From: UBA1724 sp016302315
GTDB lineage: Bacteria > Verrucomicrobiota > Lentisphaeria > Oligosphaerales > Oligosphaeraceae
Length of the DNA stretch: 9,347 nucleotides
NCBI GenBank assembly: GCA_016302315.1
Contig: JAEDNW010000098.1
Coordinates: 1 to 9,347 of the forward strand
Reading direction: 5' to 3'
The translations under genes were made by a program, and so were the position numbers. The notes under the pieces were generated by a model. That model saw nothing but the letters and a program-made list of their open reading frames with translations, made no database searches and was not told the DNA's origin. Positions within the stretch are counted from its first letter, which is position 1, and every line of letters starts with the position of its first letter. Shown here in pieces: positions 1 through 7,900 of this stretch.

Positions 1-231
1 GAACTCTCCTTCGACCAGGCCCTCCAGAAGCTGGAGGAGCTGGTTGGCAAGCTGGAAAGCGGCACCCTCTCCCTGGAGGACAGCATGGAAGCCTTCGAGA
101 AGGCCGTGAAACTCAGTCAGCTCTGCGACAAGAAGCTGGCCGCCGCCGAACAGAAGATCCAGAAGCTGGTGAAAATGCCCGACGGCTCCCTCAAAAAAGA
201 ACCTATCCCCTCCTTCCTCCCCCCCGCTTAA
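1..231 (+). CDS. xseB: Exodeoxyribonuclease VII small subunit, 5'-truncated
   Basis: The frame is open from base 1 to the TAA at 229-231 and gives 76 residues, so only the first few codons lie outside the window (XseB is usually about 70-85 aa). The protein reads as the XseB helical hairpin: a first helix starting LSFDQALQKLEELVGKLESG, the family turn TLSLEDSMEAFEKAVKL, then a second helix ending CDKKLAAAEQKIQKLV. XseB binds the large subunit XseA to form exonuclease VII, a cytoplasmic nuclease that degrades single-stranded DNA into oligonucleotides. The short proline-rich tail after the second helix is not conserved in the family. Nothing downstream on this strand continues the operon; the next gene is convergent. 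Start codon and upstream partners cannot be seen. Confidence 0.9.
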   Translation, partial: ELSFDQALQKLEELVGKLESGTLSLEDSMEAFEKAVKLSQLCDKKLAAAEQKIQKLVKMPDGSLKKEPIPSFLPPA

Positions 232-280
232 CCCCACAGTATCCCCATCCCCCCCGCCCACGGGGTTCAGAATCTTTTTT
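230..280 (+). terminator. Possible weak terminator after xseB
   Basis: AACCCC at 230-235 overlaps the stop codon and can pair with GGGGTT at 262-267; seven bases later there is a run of six T (275-280). The 26-nt loop is long and C-rich and the stem is only 6 bp, so this is a weak candidate. It is in the right place to end xseB transcription before the convergent nagB. Confidence 0.3.
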
Positions 281-303
281 ATCGCCGGCCGGCCCCCCCG
301 GGG

Positions 304-358
304 GTAGAATTCTATTCCCGGACGCCGCAAGCGGAGGAATGGAGCGCCGATATTCTAC
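304..358. other. Nested inverted-repeat element of unknown function
   Basis: Three sets of arms are nested in 55 bases: GTAGAAT (304-310) with ATTCTAC (352-358); ATTCC (314-318) with GGAAT (336-340); and CCGC (325-328) with GCGG (331-334) around AA. It sits in the gap between the convergent xseB and nagB and is separate from the nagB terminator. No open frame fits it. It could be a dispersed intergenic repeat or a structured RNA end. Only one copy is visible here. Confidence 0.4.
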
Positions 359-441
359 ATAACATACTGTGCCCCAATAAGTTACAATATTCTAACCCCT
401 ACCAGGCACTCCGTGGCATGGGGGATTCCCGTCTGGGAAAC

Positions 442-481
442 AAAAAAGCGGCGGGACGTCCTTCCCTGGACGTGCCGCCGC
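442..481 (-). terminator. Rho-independent terminator of nagB
   Basis: Arms 448-461 and 468-481 form a 14-bp GC-rich stem with one mismatch around a 6-nt loop. On the minus strand it is followed directly by six T (the A run at 442-447) and then more T after one G. It begins 15 bases beyond the nagB stop codon, so it ends nagB as the last gene of its transcript. Confidence 0.9.
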
Positions 482-496
482 CTGGGGTCAAATCCC

Positions 497-1285
497 CTAG
501 AGTCTTTCCTTCTTGTAGACGTCCAGGAAGTACTTATAGGAATCCACCCGGAGTTCGCCGCAGGCCAGTTCATCGCAGGCGATGATGGCGTTGTTGTGGA
601 GATTGAGGGCAGAGATGGTCCACATCTGGTTCACGCCGCCTTCCACGCACTCCTTCAGGGCGCGGGCCTTGTTGTGGCCGCTGATCAGGAGGAGCACTTC
701 CCGGGAATCCGTCACGGTGCCCACACCCACGGAGAGAGCGCGGGAGGGGACCTTCTCGGGATCGTTTTCGAAGAAGCGGGAGTTGGCGATCTTGGTATCC
801 TCGGTGAGGTCCCGGATTCCGGTGCGGGAGGTCAGGGAGGTGAAGGGTTCGTTGAAGGCGATATGTCCATCCACGCCGCTGCCGCCCAGGAAGAGGTCGA
901 TGCCGCCGTAGGAGGCGATCTTGGCCTCATAGCGGGCGCACTCCGCCTCCAGATCCTCGGCCATGCCGTTGAGGATGTTCACGTTCTCGGCGGGGATGTC
1001 GATGTGGTTGAAGAGGTTGTCGTGCATGAAGAACCAGTAGCTCTCGTGATGTTCCCGAGGCAGACCCACATACTCATCCATGTTGAAGGTGACCACGTTC
1101 TTGAAGGAGACCTTCCCGGCCTTGTTCGCCGCCACCAGACGCTTGTAGACGCCCAGGGGGGAGGATCCGGTGGGCAGGCCCAGGACGAAGGGCTTGTCGC
1201 CCTTGTGGGCATTGATGGCCGCCATAATGTGGTTGGCAGCCCACTCGCACATCTTGTCGTAATTCTGCTGGATGATGACTTTCAT
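497..1285 (-). CDS. nagB: Glucosamine-6-phosphate deaminase
   Basis: Converts glucosamine 6-phosphate to fructose 6-phosphate and ammonia, the step that brings amino sugars into glycolysis; cytoplasmic. The 262-aa product matches the usual length (E. coli 266) and aligns almost without gaps. Seen motifs: phosphate loop GLPTGSSP (36-43), TFNMDEYVGL with Asp70, and GVDGHIAFNEP with Asp139, His141 and Glu146, matching E. coli Asp72, Asp141, His143 and Glu148. The allosteric GlcNAc-6-phosphate site differs: the Arg158 equivalent is Gly156 and Lys160 is Arg158. The start at 1285 is chosen because AAAGGAGC (1301-1294) lies 8 nt upstream and the homology begins at MKVIIQQ; an upstream extension of the frame to 1531 has no family similarity. 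It is divergent from the GH106-like gene. No nagA is in the window. Confidence 0.96.
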   Translation of the reverse strand: MKVIIQQNYDKMCEWAANHIMAAINAHKGDKPFVLGLPTGSSPLGVYKRLVAANKAGKVSFKNVVTFNMDEYVGLPREHHESYWFFMHDNLFNHIDIPAENVNILNGMAEDLEAECARYEAKIASYGGIDLFLGGSGVDGHIAFNEPFTSLTSRTGIRDLTEDTKIANSRFFENDPEKVPSRALSVGVGTVTDSREVLLLISGHNKARALKECVEGGVNQMWTISALNLHNNAIIACDELACGELRVDSYKYFLDVYKKERL

Positions 1286-1308
1286 GATTCTTTGCTCCTT
1301 TATTCCGC

Positions 1309-1324
1309 GGAAGGAGCCTCCTTT
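1309..1324 (-). promoter_or_regulatory. Shared palindrome upstream of nagB
   Basis: AAGGA (1311-1315), GCC, TCCTT (1319-1323): a perfect 5-bp inverted repeat ending about 24 nt from the nagB start codon and 9 nt from its Shine-Dalgarno sequence. Closely related palindromes lie before the other three genes whose starts are visible (1539-1552, 4893-4906, 8446-8459). It could be a DNA operator or an mRNA hairpin next to the ribosome site; the loop here is 3 nt, against 4 in the others. Confidence 0.4.
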
Positions 1325-1420
1325 GCGAAACGCCCGCCTTTTCCCGAATGACCGCCCGAGGGGAGAAACCCTAGGGAAGCCGCAGGAAGTGCCCGGCACC
1401 CTTGTGGCTCCCGACGGGGG

Positions 1421-1451
1421 AATGCGCCGCTGACGGTAGCATTTGCGCATT
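1421..1451. promoter_or_regulatory. Inverted repeat in the divergent control region
   Basis: AATGCGC (1421-1427) and GCGCATT (1445-1451) are perfect 7-bp inverted arms with a 17-nt spacer, near the middle of the 287-bp gap between divergent nagB and the GH106-like gene. A TAATCT that could be a -10 box for the rightward gene follows at 1458-1463, but no good -35 box stands at the right distance. The arm spacing suits a dimeric repressor operator. The rest of 1286-1572 holds no gene. Confidence 0.3.
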
Positions 1452-1509
1452 GCCGCATAATCTAACCTGAATCCGCAACTCCCGGCGTCCCGTCCCGGAC
1501 ATAAGAAGC

Positions 1510-1552
1510 CCCTCCGGCGCAAGGAGGGCAAAAAGGGGAAGGAGTCCTCCTT
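1510..1552 (+). promoter_or_regulatory. Two hairpins before the GH106-like gene, including the shared palindrome
   Basis: CCCTCC (1510-1515) pairs with GGAGGG (1523-1528) around 7 nt. A second hairpin, AAGGA (1539-1543), GTCC, TCCTT (1548-1552), is the second copy of the palindrome shared by the four genes. It ends 20 nt before the ATG at 1573. The AAGGAG inside it is too far from the start to act as a simple Shine-Dalgarno; a weak GGAAG at 1559-1563 is better placed. Confidence 0.4.
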
Positions 1553-1572
1553 TTGACCGGAAGACGGCGATT

Positions 1573-4500
1573 ATGTTACCCCGCATTCCTCCTGTTTCCC
1601 CCCCTGGTTCCCCTGCCACATCCATGCTCGAACATCTCCTTTCCCAACTCCACTGTCCCGGCCCCGAATTCCGCGGCGCTCCCTTCTGGGCCTGGAATGG
1701 AAAACTAGCCCCCCAGGAACTGCGGAGGCAGATCCGTCTCTTCCATGACATGGGTATCGGGGGATTCTTCATGCACGCCCGGGTGGGCCTCAACACCCCC
1801 TATCTGGGCCCCGAATGGTTCGAGGCCATCCGCGCCTGTCTGGATGAGGCCAAGCAGCTGGGCCTGAAGGCCTGGCTCTACGACGAGGACCGCTGGCCCT
1901 CCGGCGCCGCCGGGGGACTGGTCACCAAGGCCCCCCAGTTCCGACAGCGCCACGTGAAGCTGACCCTCCTGGACGCCCTCCCCCAGGAGGGACTCCCCCA
2001 GGAACGACTGGGACTCTTCGCCGCACGCATCCAGGAAGCCAACGCCGACCAGGTGCGCCCCTTCCTCCCCGAAACCGACACCCTGAACGACGGGGAATCC
2101 CTCCTCCTCTTCCAGGCGGTCACCGCTGAGCCCAACAGCTGGTTCAACGACCAGACCTACCTGGACACCATGAACCCCAAGGCCGTGGAACGCTTCATCC
2201 AGGTGACCCACGAGGCCTATCGCCGGGAAATCTCCCAGGAATTCGGGAAGACCGTCCCCGGAATCTTCACCGACGAACCCAACTACATCCACGACTGGAG
2301 CGCCTTCCTCCGCCCCTGGACAGAAGCCCTGCCCCAGGAATTCCATGGCCGGCACGGCTACGACCTCCTCCCCCATCTCCCCGAACTCTTCTTCTATGTG
2401 GACGGAGAGCACTTCTCCCAGGCCAGACGGGACTACTACGAGACCATCACCTCCCTCTACGTCAACTCCTTCTCTCGACTCATCGGCGAATGGTGCCAGA
2501 AGAACGGCCTCGCCATGACGGGACATGACCTGGCCGAGGACTCCCCAAAAAGCCAGACCCTCCTCTGCGGCGCCGCCATGCCGTTCTACGAATTCCAGCA
2601 GGTGCCCGGCATCGATCTGCTGACGGAGCACTGGGGCATCTTCGACACTGCCAAACAGTGCACCTCCATGGCGCACCAGTTCGGACGACCCTGGAGACTC
2701 TCCGAGACCTACGGCTGCACAGGGTGGGACTTCCCCTTCATGGGACACAAGGCCCTGGGAGACTGGCAGTACGCCATGGGCATCAATCTCCGATGCCAGC
2801 ATCTGGCCTGGTACACCATGGCCGCCGAGGCAAAGCGGGACTACCCCGCCAGCATCTCCTACCAGTCCCCCTGGTGCAAGGACTTCCCCGTGGTGGAGGA
2901 CTACTTCGGACGACTGGGGGTCGCCCTCTCCCAGGGAGAGGAACAGCGGGATCTCCTGGTGGTCCACCCCATCGAGACCACCTGGGGCACCTTCCCCATC
3001 CAGGCCAAGGACACCCCGGAGGCCCAGAAGGCCGACACCGCCCTCTTCACCCTCTCCAATCTGCTCCTGGGAGGAAACCTGGACTTCGACTACGGCGACG
3101 AGGAAGTGATGTCCCGCCACGCCCGCGTGGCGGGAAGCCGTCTCATGGTGAATCTGGCGGGATACCGGGCCGTCCTCCTTCCCGAGATGCAGACCATCCG
3201 CCAAAGCACCCTGACCCTCCTGGCCGACTTCCGCCAGGCAGGGGGAGAGGTCTTCTATCTGGGAGAGCCCCCCGCCCGGGTGGACGGCGCCCCCTCCCCC
3301 CTGGCCCGCCAGGGCTACCAGGACTTCCGCCCCGTGGAGCGGGAAACCCTCGTCGCCTCCCTGGAGGGCGTGGTCCGCAGGGTCTCCGTCACCGACAGCG
3401 AGGGCCGTCAGGTGGAGCCCGCCCTCCATCTCCTGCGAAAGGCCGAGGACCATCAGACCCTCTTCCTGTGCAACTTCGGCACCCCCCTGGGAGACCAGAT
3501 GACCTACCCCCTGGTGCGGGACCGCAGGCTCTCCTGGCGAAAGGTCACGGTGGCGGTGAAGGCCGCCCCCGGGGAGACCGCCTACGAGCTGAACCTGATG
3601 ACGGGAGACCTCACCCAGGTCCCCTGCCGCCACGAGGCGGGAAAACTGGTCTTCCAGACCAGCCTCCTCCCCCTGGAATCCCATCTCTTCCTCTTCACCG
3701 AAAAGGCCCTCCCCGCCGCCGCCCCCGCCCCGCCAATCTCCCTCACCGGAGAATCCATCCCCCTCCCCAAGACGGGATGGCGCGTGGAATTGGACGACCC
3801 CAATGTCCTCGTCCTGGACCACGCCCACGGCACCGCCGACGGCAAATCCCTGGGCACCCAATACATCCTCGCCCTGGATGACCGCATCCGCACGGAGCTC
3901 CTCCAGGGACGCCCCCGGGGAGGCGCCATGGTGCAGCCCTGGCTCCGTACGGAAAAGACCCAGGAGGAGCACGCCATCGACCTGACGCTGGAATACACCT
4001 TCCGCTGCCACACCCTCCCCCAGACCCCCTGCTTCCTGGCCCTGGAACGCCCCGATCTCTACGAAATCTCCCTGAACGGACAGCGGGTGGAGCGACAGGA
4101 CAGCGGGTGGTGGTGCGACCTCTCCCTCCGAAAGCTCCCCCTCCCCCTGGAGGCCTTCCGCATCGGCGAGAATCTCCTCTCCTTCCGATGCCGATACCAT
4201 CTGGGATTGCCGGGGCTGGAATATGTCTACCTCCTGGGAGATTTCGGCGTGGTGGATGACGCCCTCACCGCCCCCGTCACCACCCTCTCCACCGGGGACT
4301 GGTGCCAGCAGGGACTCCCCCACTACGCCGGAAATCTCATCTACACCCACGCCATCGATCTCCCCCTGGACGACAAGCGCCCCTGCCTCCTCTCCCTGGA
4401 GGACTGGAGAGGCGTGGGACTGGCGGTCTCCGTCAACGGCTCCCCCTGGAAGCCCATCCACTGGCCCCCCTTCCAAGTGGATGTCACCGACCTGCTGAAG

Positions 4501-4683
4501 AACGGACGGAACCTCTTCTCCATCCGGGTCATCGGGCACCGCAGGAATTCCCACGGCCCCTTCTACGCCAAGGACGGCGCCTGGCCCCCCTGGACCGGAC
4601 CGGAGCAGTTCAAGGAATACGCCTCCTCCCAGAAAACCCTGGTGCCCTGCGGACTCCTCACGCCTCCCACCCTCCTCTTCTAA
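1573..4683 (+). CDS. Glycoside hydrolase, GH106-like (alpha-L-rhamnosidase type)
   Basis: A 1036-aa enzyme. Residues about 36-440 look like the catalytic TIM barrel of the GH106-like family (Pfam Glyco_hydro_106 type): APFWAWNGKL, FFMHARVGLNTPY, WLYDEDRWPSG, FTDEPNY with Asp234-Glu235, and SETYGCTGWD with Glu378; these acidic residues are candidate catalytic or metal-binding positions. Residues about 458-600 resemble the glutamine-amidotransferase-like fold often found after such barrels (RDLLVVHPIETTW). The C-terminal 200 residues contain two sugar-binding beta-sandwich motifs typical of large glycosidases (SLNGQRV near 830; VSVNGSPW near 952, then DVTDLLKNGRN). No signal peptide is seen, so it probably acts in the cytoplasm on imported oligosaccharide. 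ATG 1573 gives a proline-rich N-terminus without similarity; Met18 (1624) is a possible start but has no ribosome site. Characterised GH106 enzymes remove L-rhamnose, but many relatives are untested. Third positions are strongly C-biased. Confidence 0.82.
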   Translation: MLPRIPPVSPPGSPATSMLEHLLSQLHCPGPEFRGAPFWAWNGKLAPQELRRQIRLFHDMGIGGFFMHARVGLNTPYLGPEWFEAIRACLDEAKQLGLKAWLYDEDRWPSGAAGGLVTKAPQFRQRHVKLTLLDALPQEGLPQERLGLFAARIQEANADQVRPFLPETDTLNDGESLLLFQAVTAEPNSWFNDQTYLDTMNPKAVERFIQVTHEAYRREISQEFGKTVPGIFTDEPNYIHDWSAFLRPWTEALPQEFHGRHGYDLLPHLPELFFYVDGEHFSQARRDYYETITSLYVNSFSRLIGEWCQKNGLAMTGHDLAEDSPKSQTLLCGAAMPFYEFQQVPGIDLLTEHWGIFDTAKQCTSMAHQFGRPWRLSETYGCTGWDFPFMGHKALGDWQYAMGINLRCQHLAWYTMAAEAKRDYPASISYQSPWCKDFPVVEDYFGRLGVALSQGEEQRDLLVVHPIETTWGTFPIQAKDTPEAQKADTALFTLSNLLLGGNLDFDYGDEEVMSRHARVAGSRLMVNLAGYRAVLLPEMQTIRQSTLTLLADFRQAGGEVFYLGEPPARVDGAPSPLARQGYQDFRPVERETLVASLEGVVRRVSVTDSEGRQVEPALHLLRKAEDHQTLFLCNFGTPLGDQMTYPLVRDRRLSWRKVTVAVKAAPGETAYELNLMTGDLTQVPCRHEAGKLVFQTSLLPLESHLFLFTEKALPAAAPAPPISLTGESIPLPKTGWRVELDDPNVLVLDHAHGTADGKSLGTQYILALDDRIRTELLQGRPRGGAMVQPWLRTEKTQEEHAIDLTLEYTFRCHTLPQTPCFLALERPDLYEISLNGQRVERQDSGWWCDLSLRKLPLPLEAFRIGENLLSFRCRYHLGLPGLEYVYLLGDFGVVDDALTAPVTTLSTGDWCQQGLPHYAGNLIYTHAIDLPLDDKRPCLLSLEDWRGVGLAVSVNGSPWKPIHWPPFQVDVTDLLKNGRNLFSIRVIGHRRNSHGPFYAKDGAWPPWTGPEQFKEYASSQKTLVPCGLLTPPTLLF

Positions 4684-4695
4684 CCTCACGGAAGA

Positions 4696-4733
4696 GACTC
4701 TCCCTCCTCCCCTCCCAGGAGGGAGGGAGAGTT
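4696..4733 (+). terminator. Hairpin after the GH106-like gene
   Basis: ACTCTCCCTCC (4697-4707) pairs perfectly over 11 bp with 4722-4732, with a 14-nt loop, starting 13 bases after the stop codon. No T run follows (the next bases are mainly C), so it is either a Rho-independent terminator without a U tract or an mRNA 3'-end stabiliser. Confidence 0.5.
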
Positions 4734-4748
4734 CCGCCCCCCCCGACG

Positions 4749-4841
4749 TGGCAGGAATGAACATATCAGAAAGGGGCCCTGCCAGGATGAACGAGGGGCG
4801 TCTCTTCTGAGAAAGTTGGCGAGATTCGACAAATCCGCCCC
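4749..4841 (+). promoter_or_regulatory. Structured leader upstream of the exported enzyme
   Basis: TGGCAGG (4749-4755) and CCTGCCA (4778-4784) are perfect 7-bp inverted arms. CAGGAATGAAC (4752-4762) recurs as CAGGATGAAC (4783-4792). GGGGCG (4795-4800) can pair with CGCCCC (4836-4841), enclosing TCTC/GAGA (4801-4812). A TATAGT at 4865-4870 is a possible -10 box without a clear -35. The 286-bp gap holds no supported gene; this is either a regulator-binding region or a folded leader. Confidence 0.35.
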
Positions 4842-4890
4842 AGGGTGGTGGCAAGGGTGGGGCTTATAGTAATCCCCAGGCAAGCGCCAG

Positions 4891-4906
4891 GGAAGGAATC
4901 CTCCTC
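4891..4906 (+). promoter_or_regulatory. Shared palindrome upstream of the exported enzyme
   Basis: GGAAGGAATCCTCCT at 4891-4905 differs by one base from 1537-1551 before the GH106-like gene. Arms AAGGA and TCCTC pair over 4 of 5 positions around ATCC. It lies 63 nt from the start codon, farther than the other copies, and opens a 56-nt stretch (4899-4954) with only six purines. No Shine-Dalgarno sequence precedes the ATG at 4970. Confidence 0.35.
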
Positions 4907-4969
4907 CCTTTCCCCGCCCCGCCACCGTTTTTTCTTCCCTCCCCACATCCCTTCGGACGCGAGACCCCC

Positions 4970-7900
4970 ATGCTCAGAAAACCCTTCTCTCTCCTGGCCT
5001 CCCTCCTCGCCCTCCTCTGCCTGGGCTCCCTTTCTTTCTCCCTTCCCGCAGAAAATCTCTTTTCCGGGGACAACGGCTATGAACTGGGGCTGGGCTATTT
5101 CCGCCGTCCCTGGTTCAACGGGACCATGAATCTGGAGGTGCGGGAGGCGGAGGACGCCCCCCAGGGGAAGGCCTACGGATACAGCGTGACGGCTCCCGGC
5201 CAGAGCATCGGGCTTTCCGGGGATCGCATGACTCTGAAGAGGAATGTGCCCTACGTGCTGTCCCTGTGGGTGCGTGCGTCCCGTCCCCAGGAGATTCGCA
5301 TGGGCACGGTGCACGAGGGATGGAAGGACACCCAGTTCCATCCCTTCACGGCCACGCCCCAGTGGCAGCGGATCTCCCTGCCCTTCACCGTGGGCTTTGA
5401 CGACGTCTACTGGATTCTGCTGGAATACACCAACAAAGGGGAGGAGGAGCTGGAGTTCTGCCTGGATGGGGTGCAATTGGAGGAAGGGACGGAGGCCACT
5501 CCCTTCTCTTCTCCGGCGAAGTGCCTGACCATGTCCAACCTGAAGGGCGGCGTCACGGGAATCTACTTTGTGGGGGAGCCTGTGGAGATGACCCTGGGCG
5601 CCATTGCCTCTGAGGAGGGGGAGAAGGAGTTGCGGTGCCGGGTGGCGGTGACGAACTACCGGGGAGAGACGGTCTTCTCTCAGGAGGTGTCCAGCCTTTG
5701 GGAGGAGGGATATTTCAAGCGGAACTTGTCCCTCCCCGGGGAGCTTCCCGGGCTGTATGTGCTGCGGTGCCAGTGGCTGGATGGGGAGGGCACGGAAGTG
5801 GGGAAATCGGAGTGCAGCTACGCCGTGGTGCGTCCTCCCGTGGAGGAGCATGATCCGGAAGTGGAGCCCTACATGGGGGTGAACAGCGCCATCTTCGCCG
5901 GCGTGAAGCGGGTGGGAACCCGCTGGGTGGAAATCTGCCTGTGGTGGCGCTCCCTCATGCCTGCCCCGGATCGGGTGGACTACGAGGATATTCTGAGTCG
6001 GATCCGCAATGCCAAGTCCCAGGGTTATTTCGTGAAGCTCTCTCTGGTCCATCTCCCCGCCACCCCCGACTGGGCCCATCGTCCCGAAGAAGTGGCGGAG
6101 GCGAAATCCTGGGGCCTGACCCCCTCCATGGGACTCTTCTCCACGGAGGAGGCCCTGGAGAAATTGAGCGTGGCCTTCGAGGAGTTGATCCGCCGGGCGG
6201 GCACCGACATTGACCTGCTGGAGATTGGAGGGGAGGACGAGCTCATCAGCGGCTCGGAACCCTACTACCGCCGCAAATATCCCCAGGATGTGATCCACGG
6301 CATCGTCCATGGTCCCGTCTGCCGGGATCTGGCCCGCATCACCACGGTGTATCTCCAGGCGGCCCGCCGGGCACGCCCCGATATCCTCATCGCCTGCGGA
6401 CGCCCCAGCGGAGGTTCTGCCGCCTACCCGGATTTCGAATTCTCCCGCCTGGTGCTGGAGAAGGTGGAAGGGGAGTTCCAGTTCTTTCCCATGGACTGCT
6501 ACTCTTTCCGCATGCGCTACCTCAATGAGGACAATATGCCCAATATCGGCTCCCCCAATCTGGAGTTCCCCGGAGTCTTCCAGCGGGCAAACCGCATGAC
6601 CCATACCTACCTCCAGGGACAAAGGCCCTTCGTCTCGGAATACGGCTTCGCCATCGACAACCGACTCTCCGCCGACCATCCCCTGCAGCAGGAAGAATGC
6701 CGGAGAATGCTCTCCGCCGCCCTCACCGCTAAACTCCTGGGCTCCCCCTTCTTCTTCTGGTTCAATACCTTCGGCTGCATCGAGGACAAGGTCTTCGACT
6801 ACGGCATGTGGCACGTGGACCAACCTATGCTCCTCATCCCCGCCATGAACCAGCTCTGCCGGGTGGTGGAGGACGTGCGCCAGTATGACAGCCGCCTGGG
6901 AGAGGCGGAGGGCAATTTGAAGATGGGCGTCTTCGGACAGAAGAACCGGGCCATCCTGGCCCTCTGGACCGAGTTCCGGGACAATCCCGTGACCCTGACT
7001 CTCCCCCAGGACACCCAGCATCTGGACTTCCTGGGCAACCCCCTGCCCGCCCTGAAAGGCGACGAGGCCACGGCCACCAAACTCCCCCAGTATTTCGTCC
7101 TGGAGGGCGAAAATGCCTACGAACAGCTTCGGCAAGCCATGGAGAAGGCGGAGGACCGGAATGTGAATCTCTCCGCCCGGGTGCATCTCACCGAGGAAAA
7201 TACCTGCACCGTCATCCTCCAATGCGCCCAACGGGACTCCCAAGCCGCCGCCCAGTGCACGGTGAAATTCCCCGATGGCACGGAGAAGACCCTGAAGAAA
7301 CCCGCCAATACCCCCTATCCCTGGCGGGGCAAAGTCGAAATCCCCGAGAACACCTGGGAAATGGAAATGCTCCTCCAGGATGACCGGGGCATCACCGCCC
7401 ACCGCTCTCTCTCCTTCCCCGTCCACCCCCTCCAAATGGGAAACAACACGGTGGCGAACTTCGGCGATCAACGCTCTCATATCCTCCCCCCCGACCCCTG
7501 GATCCGGTGGGACGGAGCCCAGGACCTGGGAGGCAAGGTCGCCATCCAGGTGACCCCCGACCAGCTGATCCTCACCGCCGATGTCCAGGATGATCTCCAC
7601 TTCAACCAAAAGGACGGACAACAAATCTGGGATGGGGACTGCCTCCAAATCGCCTTGGTGACCCGGGTGGAGCTCCAAACGGAAAACACCGGCGGCAATT
7701 ACGGGGCACGGGACCTGGAAATCACCATCGCCCTGGCCAATGGCACCCCCCAATCCGCCATCTATGCCGGAACAGAGGTGATCTCTTCCTTGACCCCAGG
7801 ACGGGATTTCCAGGTGGAACGGGACGAAGAGGCCAAGGTCACCCGCTACCGCCTGACGCTCTCCCGCCAAACCCTGGGACTCAACCGACCGGGACGAACC

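Noticed and set aside
366..388. Possible minus-strand promoter (TTGTAA and TATGTT)
   Set aside because: The spacer is only 15 nt and there is no gene downstream other than the antisense of xseB.
2658..3881. A 407-codon plus-strand frame inside the GH106-like gene
   Set aside because: The product is a Pro/Gly/Arg/His-rich shadow of the real frame and has no domain.
1705..4854. An open frame of more than 1000 codons on the minus strand opposite the GH106-like gene
   Set aside because: Its protein is Gly/Glu/Val-rich low complexity without family motifs. The strong C bias at third positions of the plus-strand gene removes stop codons on the other strand.
4811..4860. Possible tRNA from a TTCGA-like loop at 4824-4830
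   Set aside because: No acceptor stem or anticodon arm can be folded around it.
4766..7870. A second minus-strand frame of over 1000 codons opposite the exported enzyme
   Set aside because: Same compositional cause; no motif, while the plus-strand product has a signal peptide and recognisable domains.
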